From the NCBI GenBank assembly GCA_027047745.1, contig JALTUB010000356.1, positions 1 to 11,151 of the forward strand: 11,151 nucleotides of DNA. Direction: 5' to 3'. The DNA is from Sulfurimonas sp. (lineage in GTDB: Bacteria > Campylobacterota > Campylobacteria > Campylobacterales > Sulfurimonadaceae). The position numbers were made by a program, and so were the translations under genes. Of the stretch, positions 1 through 8,800 are shown in pieces (within the stretch, counting starts at the first letter, position 1; the number at the start of each line of letters is the position of its first letter). The notes under the pieces are model-generated. The model was not told the origin of the DNA. It was given only the letters and a program-made list of their open reading frames with translations, and ran no database searches.

Positions 1-1938
1 ACCTATCCACTTACAACCTAATTTATGTGCTGTGTTTATTGTTGTGCCACTTCCACTGAAATAATCCATAATTATTGAGTTGTTATTTGATGAGGCTTTG
101 ATAATTCTTTCTAAAAGTTTTTCAGGTTTTTGGGTAGCAAAGCCCTCTCTCTCTTTTGCAACAGGATTAACTGGATATATATTATTCCAAACAGAATCTA
201 CAATATCACCCCCTACTTCATCAAGGTAAATTATTCTTGCACCACCACCTGTTGGATTAACATCATCTCTATATAATCTGCCATCTTTATCTATTTTAAA
301 TCTTTCTTTATATTCCTTACTATGTGGCACATATTGTGTATTCCAAATATAATTATCTGTTTTAGCATAAGAATATAAAACATCATGTTTTTGAGGAAAT
401 TTTTTGCTTGTTGAGCGTTTAAAACCAAAATAACCCCAAATCATCTCATTAATAAAATTTTCTTCACCTAAAATATTGTTTAGAAGCTCTCTCCCCATGT
501 AATTCGCATTATAATCAAGATGCAAATAAAAACTCCCCTTATCACTCAACAAATCTTTACTAAGTGTAAGTCTATTCTCTATCAAAGTAAGCCATGTAGA
601 GTCTTGAAACCTATCTTTATATGCAAAATCACTTCCAGTATTAAAAGGTGGGTCTATGTATATCAAGTCTATTTTTTCTCTATATTTAGGTAGTATAGTA
701 TTTAGGGCTTGAAAATTATCACTTTTGATTAAAACTCCGTCGGTTAGCTCATCAAGATTGTTAAAACTACTTAATATCTTATATTTTAACACATCACTTA
801 AATATTTTGTATCGACTGGTAAAAACTCATTTTTGATTAACTCATCATCTTGAATCAACTCTAACTCTTTCCACTCACTAACTAACTCTTTGACTTCAAA
901 TATCTCGTCATGCAAGGAGTCATCAATCTTATCAAGAGTAATAATATAGTTTAAGTTTCTTACAAACTTAGGCTTTAACCACATAGCTCGTAGTTCATCT
1001 TCAAACTTTGATATAAGTTCAATAGTTTCAAATATAATCTCTTTTATGTTTTTTATCTGCTCTAGTCTCTCTACATCCCAATCATTAAACTTTATCTCAT
1101 CATCATTAAAAAGATAGTTATACATATAGAGATTAAACTGCTCTTTTAAAAAACTAGCACTATCTTTATGTATAAAAAAGTCTATCTCTCTCTGCTTTTT
1201 ATAAGTATATATCGCTTGTGAGAGTTCACTAGGGGTAATATCAAGTTCATAATTTTTAAGAAGTTCATCAAACTTTTTGAGATTTGCTTTGTTTGAAGAG
1301 ATAAGCTCATATTTTTTCTCTGCTATTTTAGAGTTTAACTCAAAACTATAATCATCTCCTAAATCTATCTTTTGACCTTTGTAAAGCACTAAAAGAGTGA
1401 TACTTTTTTCACTTTTACTTAAATCTTTTAAGATAAATTTTAACTCTTTTTTCTCATTTGTAGAGGAGTATTTAAGCTCATCACTTACTTCAAAGATTAT
1501 TTTAGCTCGTGAGAGTTCTTCATTTTCATTTTTAATCTCATAATCAGCATTAGAAGGCACACTATCACTTTTCACATAGTAAAGTTTACTTGTCTTATAA
1601 AAAAGTGCTGTATCGCTAGAGTTTGTATAGACTTTTTCATAAAGATTTTTATAAAACTCTGTTTTGTTAAAATAGGGACATCCAGTTTCATTTAAAAAAC
1701 TATCAAAAAAAGTAAAAGCTTTTACATAGAGTTCATCTTCATTGGCTGTAGAGTTAAAAGTTTTTTTTATTTTAGTCTCTAACTCTTTTTTTATATGTTT
1801 AAAATAGTCTGATTTTATAGATAAAAGATTAGCAAAACCACTCTTGCCTTTAAAGTTTTTAAGTTCACGACCTGCAAACATTGACTCAAGTTGTGAATAG
1901 AAAGATTGTCTATTTTTTGATAATGTATTGTTTTGCAT
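1..1938 (-). CDS. Site-specific DNA methyltransferase, beta class, type III Mod-like (partial, C-terminus beyond left edge)
   Basis: The frame is open for 646 codons from the ATG at 1938 to the window edge, with no stop. The product probably transfers a methyl group from S-adenosylmethionine to an adenine (or cytosine) amino group in a specific DNA site. Motif IV is YIDPPFNTG with catalytic DPPF at residues 429-432. It is followed by TQKPEKLLERII (602-613, motif X-like) and by the SAM-binding DYFSGSGTT (625-633, motif I). The order IV before I defines the beta class, to which type III Mod subunits belong. About 420 residues precede motif IV, much more than in a minimal Mod; they are charged and helical in look, and may hold recognition or partner contacts. 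A type III Res gene, if present, would be expected to the left, outside the window. The start is the only ATG close to the beginning of the frame, and no strong Shine-Dalgarno lies before it. The methyltransferase call is secure; type III versus orphan or type IIG-like is open. Confidence 0.9.
   Translation of the reverse strand, partial: MQNNTLSKNRQSFYSQLESMFAGRELKNFKGKSGFANLLSIKSDYFKHIKKELETKIKKTFNSTANEDELYVKAFTFFDSFLNETGCPYFNKTEFYKNLYEKVYTNSSDTALFYKTSKLYYVKSDSVPSNADYEIKNENEELSRAKIIFEVSDELKYSSTNEKKELKFILKDLSKSEKSITLLVLYKGQKIDLGDDYSFELNSKIAEKKYELISSNKANLKKFDELLKNYELDITPSELSQAIYTYKKQREIDFFIHKDSASFLKEQFNLYMYNYLFNDDEIKFNDWDVERLEQIKNIKEIIFETIELISKFEDELRAMWLKPKFVRNLNYIITLDKIDDSLHDEIFEVKELVSEWKELELIQDDELIKNEFLPVDTKYLSDVLKYKILSSFNNLDELTDGVLIKSDNFQALNTILPKYREKIDLIYIDPPFNTGSDFAYKDRFQDSTWLTLIENRLTLSKDLLSDKGSFYLHLDYNANYMGRELLNNILGEENFINEMIWGYFGFKRSTSKKFPQKHDVLYSYAKTDNYIWNTQYVPHSKEYKERFKIDKDGRLYRDDVNPTGGGARIIYLDEVGGDIVDSVWNNIYPVNPVAKEREGFATQKPEKLLERIIKASSNNNSIIMDYFSGSGTTINTAHKLGCKWIG
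1761..1768. repeat. Homopolymer of eight T (A8 in the methyltransferase coding strand)
   Basis: Eight consecutive T on the plus strand read as A8 in the coding strand, covering an Ile-Lys-Lys-Thr stretch near residues 57-60 of the methyltransferase. A seven-base run (1705-1711) lies nearby in the same gene. Mod genes are often phase-variable through slippage in simple repeats. These tracts are at the short end of what slips readily, and the genome is AT-rich, so this may be chance. The frame is intact as given (ON state). Confidence 0.4.
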
Positions 1939-1970
1939 AGTTATCCAGATGTAATAATTTACGAATTCAT

Positions 1971-1976
1971 ATTCTA
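1971..1976 (-). promoter_or_regulatory. Possible -10 box for the methyltransferase gene
   Basis: Read on the minus strand this is TAGAAT, 32 bases before the ATG at 1938, in the 68-base gap after the DUF2461 stop. It is one mismatch from TATAAT and would give a leader of about 25 bases. No -35 box is evident, which is common for sigma-70 promoters in Campylobacterota. In such AT-rich DNA a match like this arises easily by chance. The gap holds no hairpin with a T-run, so read-through from the DUF2461 gene is also possible. Confidence 0.2.
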
Positions 1977-2006
1977 CACTAATAGATGTTTAATAAGCTT
2001 TAAATT

Positions 2007-2708
2007 TTACTTCTTCACTCTCAAACTAACTTCATACATAAACTGCTGTAAGGGTAGCATATCTTCATATATCTTATAGAGTGTATTTATAAGATTTTCT
2101 CCATTTTCTATGATATGTGGGTCTAAAACTTTAAAGGTAGCCATCCCTTTGTATAAAGATAAGTCGGCATTTGTCATGTCTCTATCAAAACCTTTTGGAT
2201 AACGCTTATAGCCTTTTTCGAGATGAGTATAGCCACTATCTTTTTGTTTTATATCATGAAGAATTTTTGCAAGTTCTTCTCTTTTCTCATCATTTTTTAT
2301 ATATTCACGAAAAGCATCGAGCATAGGTTTTTCAAACCATCTAACGCCAACAGCAACATATAACTCATCTGGAGAGAAGTGCATATAAAAAGCTGAACTT
2401 TGCATGCGTTTTGTATTTCCCTGCCAAAATATCACACCAATACGATGCTTTATAGGGGCTTTGTTTGCACCCATTCGTCTTGTGTCTCTGTAGATTCTGT
2501 AAAGTGATTTGTTGATTTTTGGTTCTGCGTTTATGGTCGGTTCAAGTGCTTGAATGTGTTCACCCATCTCTACTACAAAAGCACGAGATGGGTTTAAGAT
2601 AAGGTTTTCATACTCACTTCTATGAGCTTCAAACCACTCTTTGTTGTTGTTTTTTCTAATAGACGCTAAAAAAGGAAGCGTTTTTTTAGAAAATCCTTTA
2701 AACTGCAT
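2007..2708 (-). CDS. DUF2461 (TIGR02453) family protein
   Basis: This 233-residue protein matches the DUF2461 family in length and motifs: an N-terminal block NNKEWFEAHRSEYE (residues 21-34), the central RIYRDTRR (71-78) followed by a basic NKAPIKHRIG stretch, and a SSAFYMHFSPDELYVAVGV-like segment (about 104-122). The biochemical function of the family is not known. There is no signal peptide or membrane segment, so it is probably cytoplasmic. Its ATG at 2708 lies 6 bases after the ccsBA stop codon, so the two are almost surely co-transcribed and perhaps translationally coupled; no strong Shine-Dalgarno is seen in the end of ccsBA. A link with cytochrome c maturation is suggested only by this position. 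The family call is confident; any role is not. Confidence 0.9.
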   Translation of the reverse strand: MQFKGFSKKTLPFLASIRKNNNKEWFEAHRSEYENLILNPSRAFVVEMGEHIQALEPTINAEPKINKSLYRIYRDTRRMGANKAPIKHRIGVIFWQGNTKRMQSSAFYMHFSPDELYVAVGVRWFEKPMLDAFREYIKNDEKREELAKILHDIKQKDSGYTHLEKGYKRYPKGFDRDMTNADLSLYKGMATFKVLDPHIIENGENLINTLYKIYEDMLPLQQFMYEVSLRVKK

Positions 2709-2714
2709 TTTACT

Positions 2715-5700
2715 TTATGCTATCTTTCTATTTCTAAAAGCAAGTGCAATAAGTATAAATACAATTGCATAAGTCACAGGAACAAAACCAGGAATAGGAA
2801 CAGGGTCACCTTTTGCATATGAGTGCATTCCTGCAAGATAATAGTTTACCCCAAAGTATGTCATAAGAACTGATGTAAATGATAGTAAAGATATAACAGC
2901 AAAGTTAAATTCATTGTAAATTGATTTTATAAATCTCAAGTGTATTACAACTGCATAAACCAAAATCGTTACAAGAGCCCAAGTCTCTTTTGGATCCCAA
3001 CTCCAGTAGCGTCCCCAAGACTCATTTGCCCAAACACCACCAAGGAAGTTTCCAACACTTATCATAGTCAAACCTATCATTAAACTCATTTCGCTAACTG
3101 CATTTAACTCTTTGATAGATAATGAGATATGCTTTTCATTTTTCTTTGTACTAATAGCATAAAGAATAAGGTTAATAAACCCAAGAAGAGCGCCAAGAGC
3201 TAGAAAACCATAACTTGCTGTAATCATAGAAACATGAATATCTAACCAGTAAGAGTTAAGTACAGGCACAAGATTTGTTATTTGTGGACTCATCCAACTT
3301 AGATGTGCTACAAATAAAATCAATCCTGCAACTATAGAAGTAGCAGCAAGGGTAATAGGAGAGTGTTTAGAGAAAATAAATCCTGCTAAAACTGTAGCCC
3401 AAGCGATATAAGTCATAGACTCAAAACCATTACTCCATGGAGCATGTCCTGAAATATACCATCTAAGTACAAGTCCCATAGTATGGGCTGTAAATAAAAC
3501 AGCTAGAAGAACTAAAGAGCTTTTAGCTATAAAATTCATTTTAAATTTAGGATATAAAATATTAGTAAAACTAAGTATAAGTAAGATAAAACCCATTAAA
3601 AAATACAGAGGCCATAAGATCTCAAATACATTTGTTTTATTGTAAAAGATTTCTGCTTTTATTCTACCTGCAGGTGGATACACAGCTGCACCATACTTAT
3701 GTTGATACATTGCTATTGCTTCGAGTGCTTTATCACTTTTTGTCCAATTTCCACTAGACATAGAGTCTTCAACAGCTGAAAAATAATTAACAGCATCTTC
3801 TCTTACCTTTATAGCCTGATTTGGTGCAAATGTTTGTAGTGCTTTTATGGTTGCAAACCATTTGTTATTTGCATCATCTGGTTTAGGCCAAATTTTTATC
3901 ATAGAACCTGTAAAAACCATATAAGCGACATTTACTTTTTCATCAACTTTCAAGACAGCTTTATCAAGTTTATTTCTGTCTATAGGTGCTTTTCTTGAAG
4001 CTTCTTCTGCTAGTTTTCCAAGCTTATAGCCAGACATAGCTTCAGGGTCTGCAAAGAACTGTGAAAAAGAGACATACTTAGTATCTTCTTTTACACCAAT
4101 AGCCTTATTTACTCTAGGATCATTTGTTCTTATTAACTTAACATCTCTAAATATGTCAGGTCTTACCATCATGCCTAAGATAACTTGGTCCGGGCTTAAT
4201 GATGTTTTTCCAAAATCTAAACTAGAAGTTCTATGTATTTTCGCTAAAATCTCTGTTGAGAGAGTATTCATAGGCTTCATTCTACCTTTAACATCTTGAA
4301 TGATTAACTTACCAAACTTTTGAGCGTGTTCTTTGTTTATAGATAAGATTGTTTTTACTGCAGGATCTAAACTATCAGCCTTAGAAGGTGTTGCACCAAA
4401 CAACAATCCAACTGCTAAAATAGCAGGGATTAGCTTATCTGCACTAGCTTTTTTAGCTTTTTTTGACAACTGTGCAAATCTTCCTTTTTTTGAAAAGAGT
4501 GACCAGTATAAACCTAAGGCTAAAAGAAAATACCCAATATATGAAGGTAGTGTTCCGGGATCATTGTTTACAGACAAAACTGTTCCTTTTTCATCTCTAT
4601 CATAAGATGCTTGATAAAATCTATAATTACCATAGTCTAAAATATGGTTCATATAAATTCTAAATGGCATCTTTACATTTTTTGACTTATCAATCAATAC
4701 TACCTCACTAGCATATGAAGCTGGACTCATAGAGCCTGGATAACGGTCTAACTGAAAATCAAGAAGTTTAATTTTAAAGCCAAGAGGAATCTTTTTTGAA
4801 CCAAAGGCAACTGTTGTTTTTACACCATCTACATCGAACGCTTGAGGTTCACCGACAGTACCAGATCTTCCAAATAGCATTTTTTCAGAAGTTTTTCCGT
4901 TTACACTTACTTTAAATTTAAAGGCATCAACACCAGAAGAGTTCATTTTTGAACCACCATTTGAGACTATCTTTTTCGACGCTTTTAGCATAAAGTTACG
5001 AAGAACAAAACCACCTAAATCAGATCTATATAGAACTCTTTGATTAAACTCTTCTTTATCATTAGCTACTAAGTCACCTTTTTTACGGTCTGCCATTCTA
5101 AAAAATGATAACTTCATCTCATGAGCCATCATAAGTTTACCATTTTTAATATACATATTGATCACAGGTTTCTTAAATCTATATCCTGATCTAAAGTCAA
5201 GTATAAAATTGCCTGCATCATAATAATCACCAAGTGCCAAGGCAACAGGTTTTCCTTTACCACCACCAGTTATCATGAGCTTCGCCATAGGCTTACCATT
5301 TTTCTCATCTTTCACTATAGTCTCAGTTGCATCAGGAATATACTCTAAAAGTTTTACATCTACTTTTTTGCCATCTACTTTAAGTGATGTTGAAAAATCA
5401 TTCTTTCCTCTTTTAGATAGATAAACAAGCTTTTCATAAGAAGCTTTATCCTTACCAGCTCTTGCGTTTACTGTAAAGTATGCTCTTGAACTAACTATCG
5501 TAGAAGATGTTTGTCCTTCGCGAATATGCATGGTTCCTTCATAACCAACATATCTTGTAATAGCAGCACCTAAAAGTATCACTAAAAACCCAACATGGAA
5601 TAAAAAGATAGGAGCTTTTTTAAGTGTGTACATTTTGTACTTGTGGATATTTAACACTAAGTTAAACGCAAGTAAACCTAGCAAGACTTCAAACCATCTT

Positions 5701-5840
5701 GCATTATATATCTCTGCTTTAGCAGTCATAGTTCCATAATCGTTTTCTACGATAGTTGCATAGCCTATAGAAAACGCAAATATAAGCATAAGTATAGCCA
5801 TAGTTTTCATAGAACTTACAAAAGACAATAGTCTCTTCAT
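2715..5840 (-). CDS. ccsBA: Fused cytochrome c biogenesis protein CcsBA (ResB-CcsA, System II heme exporter and synthetase)
   Basis: The product is expected to carry heme across the inner membrane and attach it to apocytochrome c CXXCH sites in the periplasm. The ResB/CcsB half (about 1-450) has membrane segments near 12-30, 50-65, 76-96 and 432-450 around a large periplasmic domain. A further hydrophobic stretch (470-485) and a second periplasmic domain (about 486-735) lead into the CcsA half (739-1036), with roughly eight or nine membrane segments. The tryptophan-rich heme-binding WWD signature is at 937-954 (W937, W942, W946, W948, D949, W954). By position and spacing, the four heme-ligand histidines are likely H82 and H967 (membrane) and H869 and H1006 (periplasmic). 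At 1041 residues it is somewhat longer than I recall for Helicobacter CcsBA, about 940. A good Shine-Dalgarno precedes the ATG at 5840. The DUF2461 gene follows after 6 bases. Campylobacterota may carry several CcsBA paralogues for special heme motifs; which type this is cannot be told here. Confidence 0.95.
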   Translation of the reverse strand: MKRLLSFVSSMKTMAILMLIFAFSIGYATIVENDYGTMTAKAEIYNARWFEVLLGLLAFNLVLNIHKYKMYTLKKAPIFLFHVGFLVILLGAAITRYVGYEGTMHIREGQTSSTIVSSRAYFTVNARAGKDKASYEKLVYLSKRGKNDFSTSLKVDGKKVDVKLLEYIPDATETIVKDEKNGKPMAKLMITGGGKGKPVALALGDYYDAGNFILDFRSGYRFKKPVINMYIKNGKLMMAHEMKLSFFRMADRKKGDLVANDKEEFNQRVLYRSDLGGFVLRNFMLKASKKIVSNGGSKMNSSGVDAFKFKVSVNGKTSEKMLFGRSGTVGEPQAFDVDGVKTTVAFGSKKIPLGFKIKLLDFQLDRYPGSMSPASYASEVVLIDKSKNVKMPFRIYMNHILDYGNYRFYQASYDRDEKGTVLSVNNDPGTLPSYIGYFLLALGLYWSLFSKKGRFAQLSKKAKKASADKLIPAILAVGLLFGATPSKADSLDPAVKTILSINKEHAQKFGKLIIQDVKGRMKPMNTLSTEILAKIHRTSSLDFGKTSLSPDQVILGMMVRPDIFRDVKLIRTNDPRVNKAIGVKEDTKYVSFSQFFADPEAMSGYKLGKLAEEASRKAPIDRNKLDKAVLKVDEKVNVAYMVFTGSMIKIWPKPDDANNKWFATIKALQTFAPNQAIKVREDAVNYFSAVEDSMSSGNWTKSDKALEAIAMYQHKYGAAVYPPAGRIKAEIFYNKTNVFEILWPLYFLMGFILLILSFTNILYPKFKMNFIAKSSLVLLAVLFTAHTMGLVLRWYISGHAPWSNGFESMTYIAWATVLAGFIFSKHSPITLAATSIVAGLILFVAHLSWMSPQITNLVPVLNSYWLDIHVSMITASYGFLALGALLGFINLILYAISTKKNEKHISLSIKELNAVSEMSLMIGLTMISVGNFLGGVWANESWGRYWSWDPKETWALVTILVYAVVIHLRFIKSIYNEFNFAVISLLSFTSVLMTYFGVNYYLAGMHSYAKGDPVPIPGFVPVTYAIVFILIALAFRNRKIA

Positions 5841-5845
5841 TGATA

Positions 5846-5852
5846 ATCCTTT
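5846..5852 (-). promoter_or_regulatory. Strong Shine-Dalgarno of ccsBA
   Basis: The minus strand reads AAAGGAT, ending about 5 bases before the ATG at 5840. It is the best ribosome-binding site in the window and supports this start for ccsBA. By contrast, the hybrid kinase and DUF2461 starts have weak sites. Confidence 0.7.
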
Positions 5853-5865
5853 AAATTTATGGCTA

Positions 5866-5871
5866 ATTCTA
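5866..5871 (-). promoter_or_regulatory. Possible -10 box for ccsBA
   Basis: The minus strand reads TAGAAT, 25 bases before the ccsBA ATG, in the 53-base gap after the hybrid kinase stop. It could give ccsBA its own transcription separate from the signalling genes. There is no recognisable -35 box and no terminator hairpin in the gap, so read-through is equally possible. Confidence 0.2.
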
Positions 5872-5893
5872 GTAAAGTTTTATTAACAAATAG

Positions 5894-8800
5894 TTATAAT
5901 ACTTGACTTAAAAGTTTTTCTAAATGAGATATTAATATTTCTCTATTTCTTTGGGTTTCTTCTTGATTCCACGACTCTATCTCTTTTTCAAAAGTGCTAC
6001 TCAGCTTATAAATATTGTCTAGTCTAAGGTTACCTGTAACACCTTTTAGATTGTGTAAAATATCTTTGCTAAGACCTTCTTTATCTATAGTTTCTATGTT
6101 TTTTTGCAAAGTCTGTTTAAAACTCTCAAGCAATTTTTTTACTATGTCAGTAGGGATTTTCAAACTATTGGCTATATCTTCTACAGATATTACATCATAC
6201 TCCAAAGAAGAGTTTTTTTCTTCATCATGAGAGATATACTTATCTAGCATAGCATCAAGTTCTTGTGGAATGATTGGCTTATTTAAAGTATCATCGATAC
6301 CTGCATCTAAAAAACTTTTCTTATCAGACTCTATGACATTAGCTGAGAGTGAGACTATCGGTCTTTTATACTCTTTTTCTCTTAAGAGTTTTGTAGCACT
6401 AACACCATCTAAAACAGGCATATTTATATCCATAAAGATAATATCAAACTCTTTTTTAAATGCCATATCAACAGCTTCTTCTCCATTGTTTACAACAGTA
6501 TAACTCAAACCTCTTTCTTCTAACATGATAGCAATAAGCATCTGATTTGTTTCATTATCTTCTGCTACAAGTATATTTCCACTGAAATTTTTTGTTCTAC
6601 TCACTTCATCATCTTCTTTTAAATCAACATGTGAACCATGTGTCAAAGTAACAATTTTATCAAACAGAGCAGACCCTGTCATAGGCTGTTCAATAAGATG
6701 GAATTTTTCATGAGCACAATCAAAATACTCATCAACACCCTCTATAAAAAGTAACTCTAGTTTGTCATGTTTATTTAGAGCAGCTTCACATGTTTTAGTA
6801 TCAAATAGTTGAGCACAGATAATAAGTATCTCACTTTTATCTGTTAGTTCATCCAAACTTTTTATCTCTTTATAGTTATACTTCCATGAGTCAAGATAAG
6901 AGAAAACAACTTCATTTACAGCACAACCGATTCTATTTTCACTATATAAAACACATATTTCAACATCTTGGTCTTGTTTTGCAATGGACAAACTATCGTC
7001 TATAACTGGCAAATCAATATCAAAATAAAATTCGCTTCCTTTACCTTCTTGGGATTTTACTTCTATTGTTGAGTCCATCATGCTTATATATTGGTTACTT
7101 ATGGCAAGTCCTAACCCCGTCCCACCAAACTTTCTACTGATAGAATTGTCTGCCTGAGAAAAAGCAGAAAAGATTGTTTTTATCTTATCTTTAGCGATTC
7201 CAATACCCGTATCAACTACACTAAAGTGTAGAGTCGCCGTATCATCATGAAGCTCTTTTAGTTCTACTGAAACGGAAACTGAACCATCTTTAGGAGTAAA
7301 CTTTATAGCATTACTGATGAGATTGTTTATAACCTGTTTTATGCGTTGAATATCACATGATAAAACCTTAGGCAAAGATGGGTCTATATATGTATAGTAG
7401 TAAATATGTTTTGATTTTACAATAGAAGAAAATGTTGCTACAGTCGCTTCTAACTCTTTTAGCAGATTTATTTCTATAGGTGAGAGAGTAAGTTCACCAC
7501 TTTCTATCTTAGAAAAGTCTAAAATATCGTTCACAACATTTAAAAGAGTCTGACCACTGTTGTGAATAATATCTATATATCGTTTTGACTCTTTATCTAA
7601 GTCTCTTTTGGTTAGAACATCAGTAAAACCAAGTATTCCATTTAATGGAGTACGAATTTCATGAGACATATTTGCCAAAAATATAGACTTAGCATGTTCT
7701 GAGGCATTTGCATTATCTATAGCTTGCTCCAAGTCAGTTATATCATAAAGATTGATTACATACTCATCGTTTATTTTTTTAACCATGATTGTAAAAGTAT
7801 GCACCATTTTATCACGAGTTATCATCTTTGCTTTTGGTTGTTCAAATCTATTTTCAGCTAGTTCATCTAACCATTGGGGATATTTTTTAGGATAGATATA
7901 TCCATCTTCTTCTAAGAACAGGTCACAAATACAATCATTTTGAGCCTTAAAATCATCAAATGACGCATAATCAAAAGTTTCAAAAAGTTTTTTATTGACA
8001 TTGAGCATACCATCTATCTTTGAAGTAAAGATAACAATGGCATTTTGATTGTCAAAAATCGCTTTTATAAGTTTTTCTTTCTCTTTCATACGCTTTTTTG
8101 ATTCTATCTGTTTAGTAATATCTTGTCTAATTGCTATAAACTCTTTTATTTTATGCTCTGTGTCAAAGATTGGGACTATCGTTGCATTAACATAGTAGAT
8201 AGTTCCATCTTTTGCACGATTTGACAAAACACCACGCCATACCTTACCAGAGAGTATAGTTGTCCAAAGCTTTTTGAAAATAAAATCGGACATATTTGGA
8301 TCTCTAACTATGTCATGACCTTTGCCTAAAAGCTCTTTTTTAGAATATTGGCTCACCTTACAAAAGTTATCATTTGCATAGATTATATTACCATTTAAGT
8401 CCGTTTTTGAAACCAATGCAGAATAATCTACACCCATTTTATACTCTTCTAAAAGTTGCGTATTTTCTGAAAGTTCTTTAGAAGTTTGTTTTACAAAGTG
8501 CGTGAGGGCAGTAAATGTAGCACTATCAAGTGAATTAACACTACTTGGCTTATATTTTGTATGTTTATCTTTTTTTGTACTTTCTGAGAGTACCAAAATC
8601 GTTGTTGTACAGTTTAAAAGAGCATTGTTTTCACTCGTTGAGTAGAACTCTCCATAGGTAAAAAAACCTGCTGTTGGAGCGATATTTTCAAAAAGTCTAA
8701 ATTCCGATTCGAGTGATTTGCCAAGAAGTGTTTTTCTAGCAATACAAGAGTAGATATAGATAGCCTCAGCAGGACTTTTTATAAGGTTTTTACTTATCGC

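Noticed and set aside
1939..2006. Terminator after the DUF2461 gene
   Set aside because: No stem-loop with a T-run could be found; the region is simply AT-rich.
4333..4663. Two plus-strand open frames (4333-4605 and 4463-4663) within the ccsBA region
   Set aside because: They lie opposite conserved ccsBA coding sequence, have no recognisable product and no convincing ribosome-binding site.
6015..6503. Plus-strand open frames at 6015-6230 and 6270-6503
   Set aside because: Antisense shadows of the HPt and receiver coding regions of the hybrid kinase.
6600..7000. Possible frameshift or decay in the hybrid kinase, because one receiver-like stretch lacks its phospho-Asp
   Set aside because: The frame is open throughout and an intact receiver and HPt follow, so this is a normal pseudo-receiver and not a broken gene.
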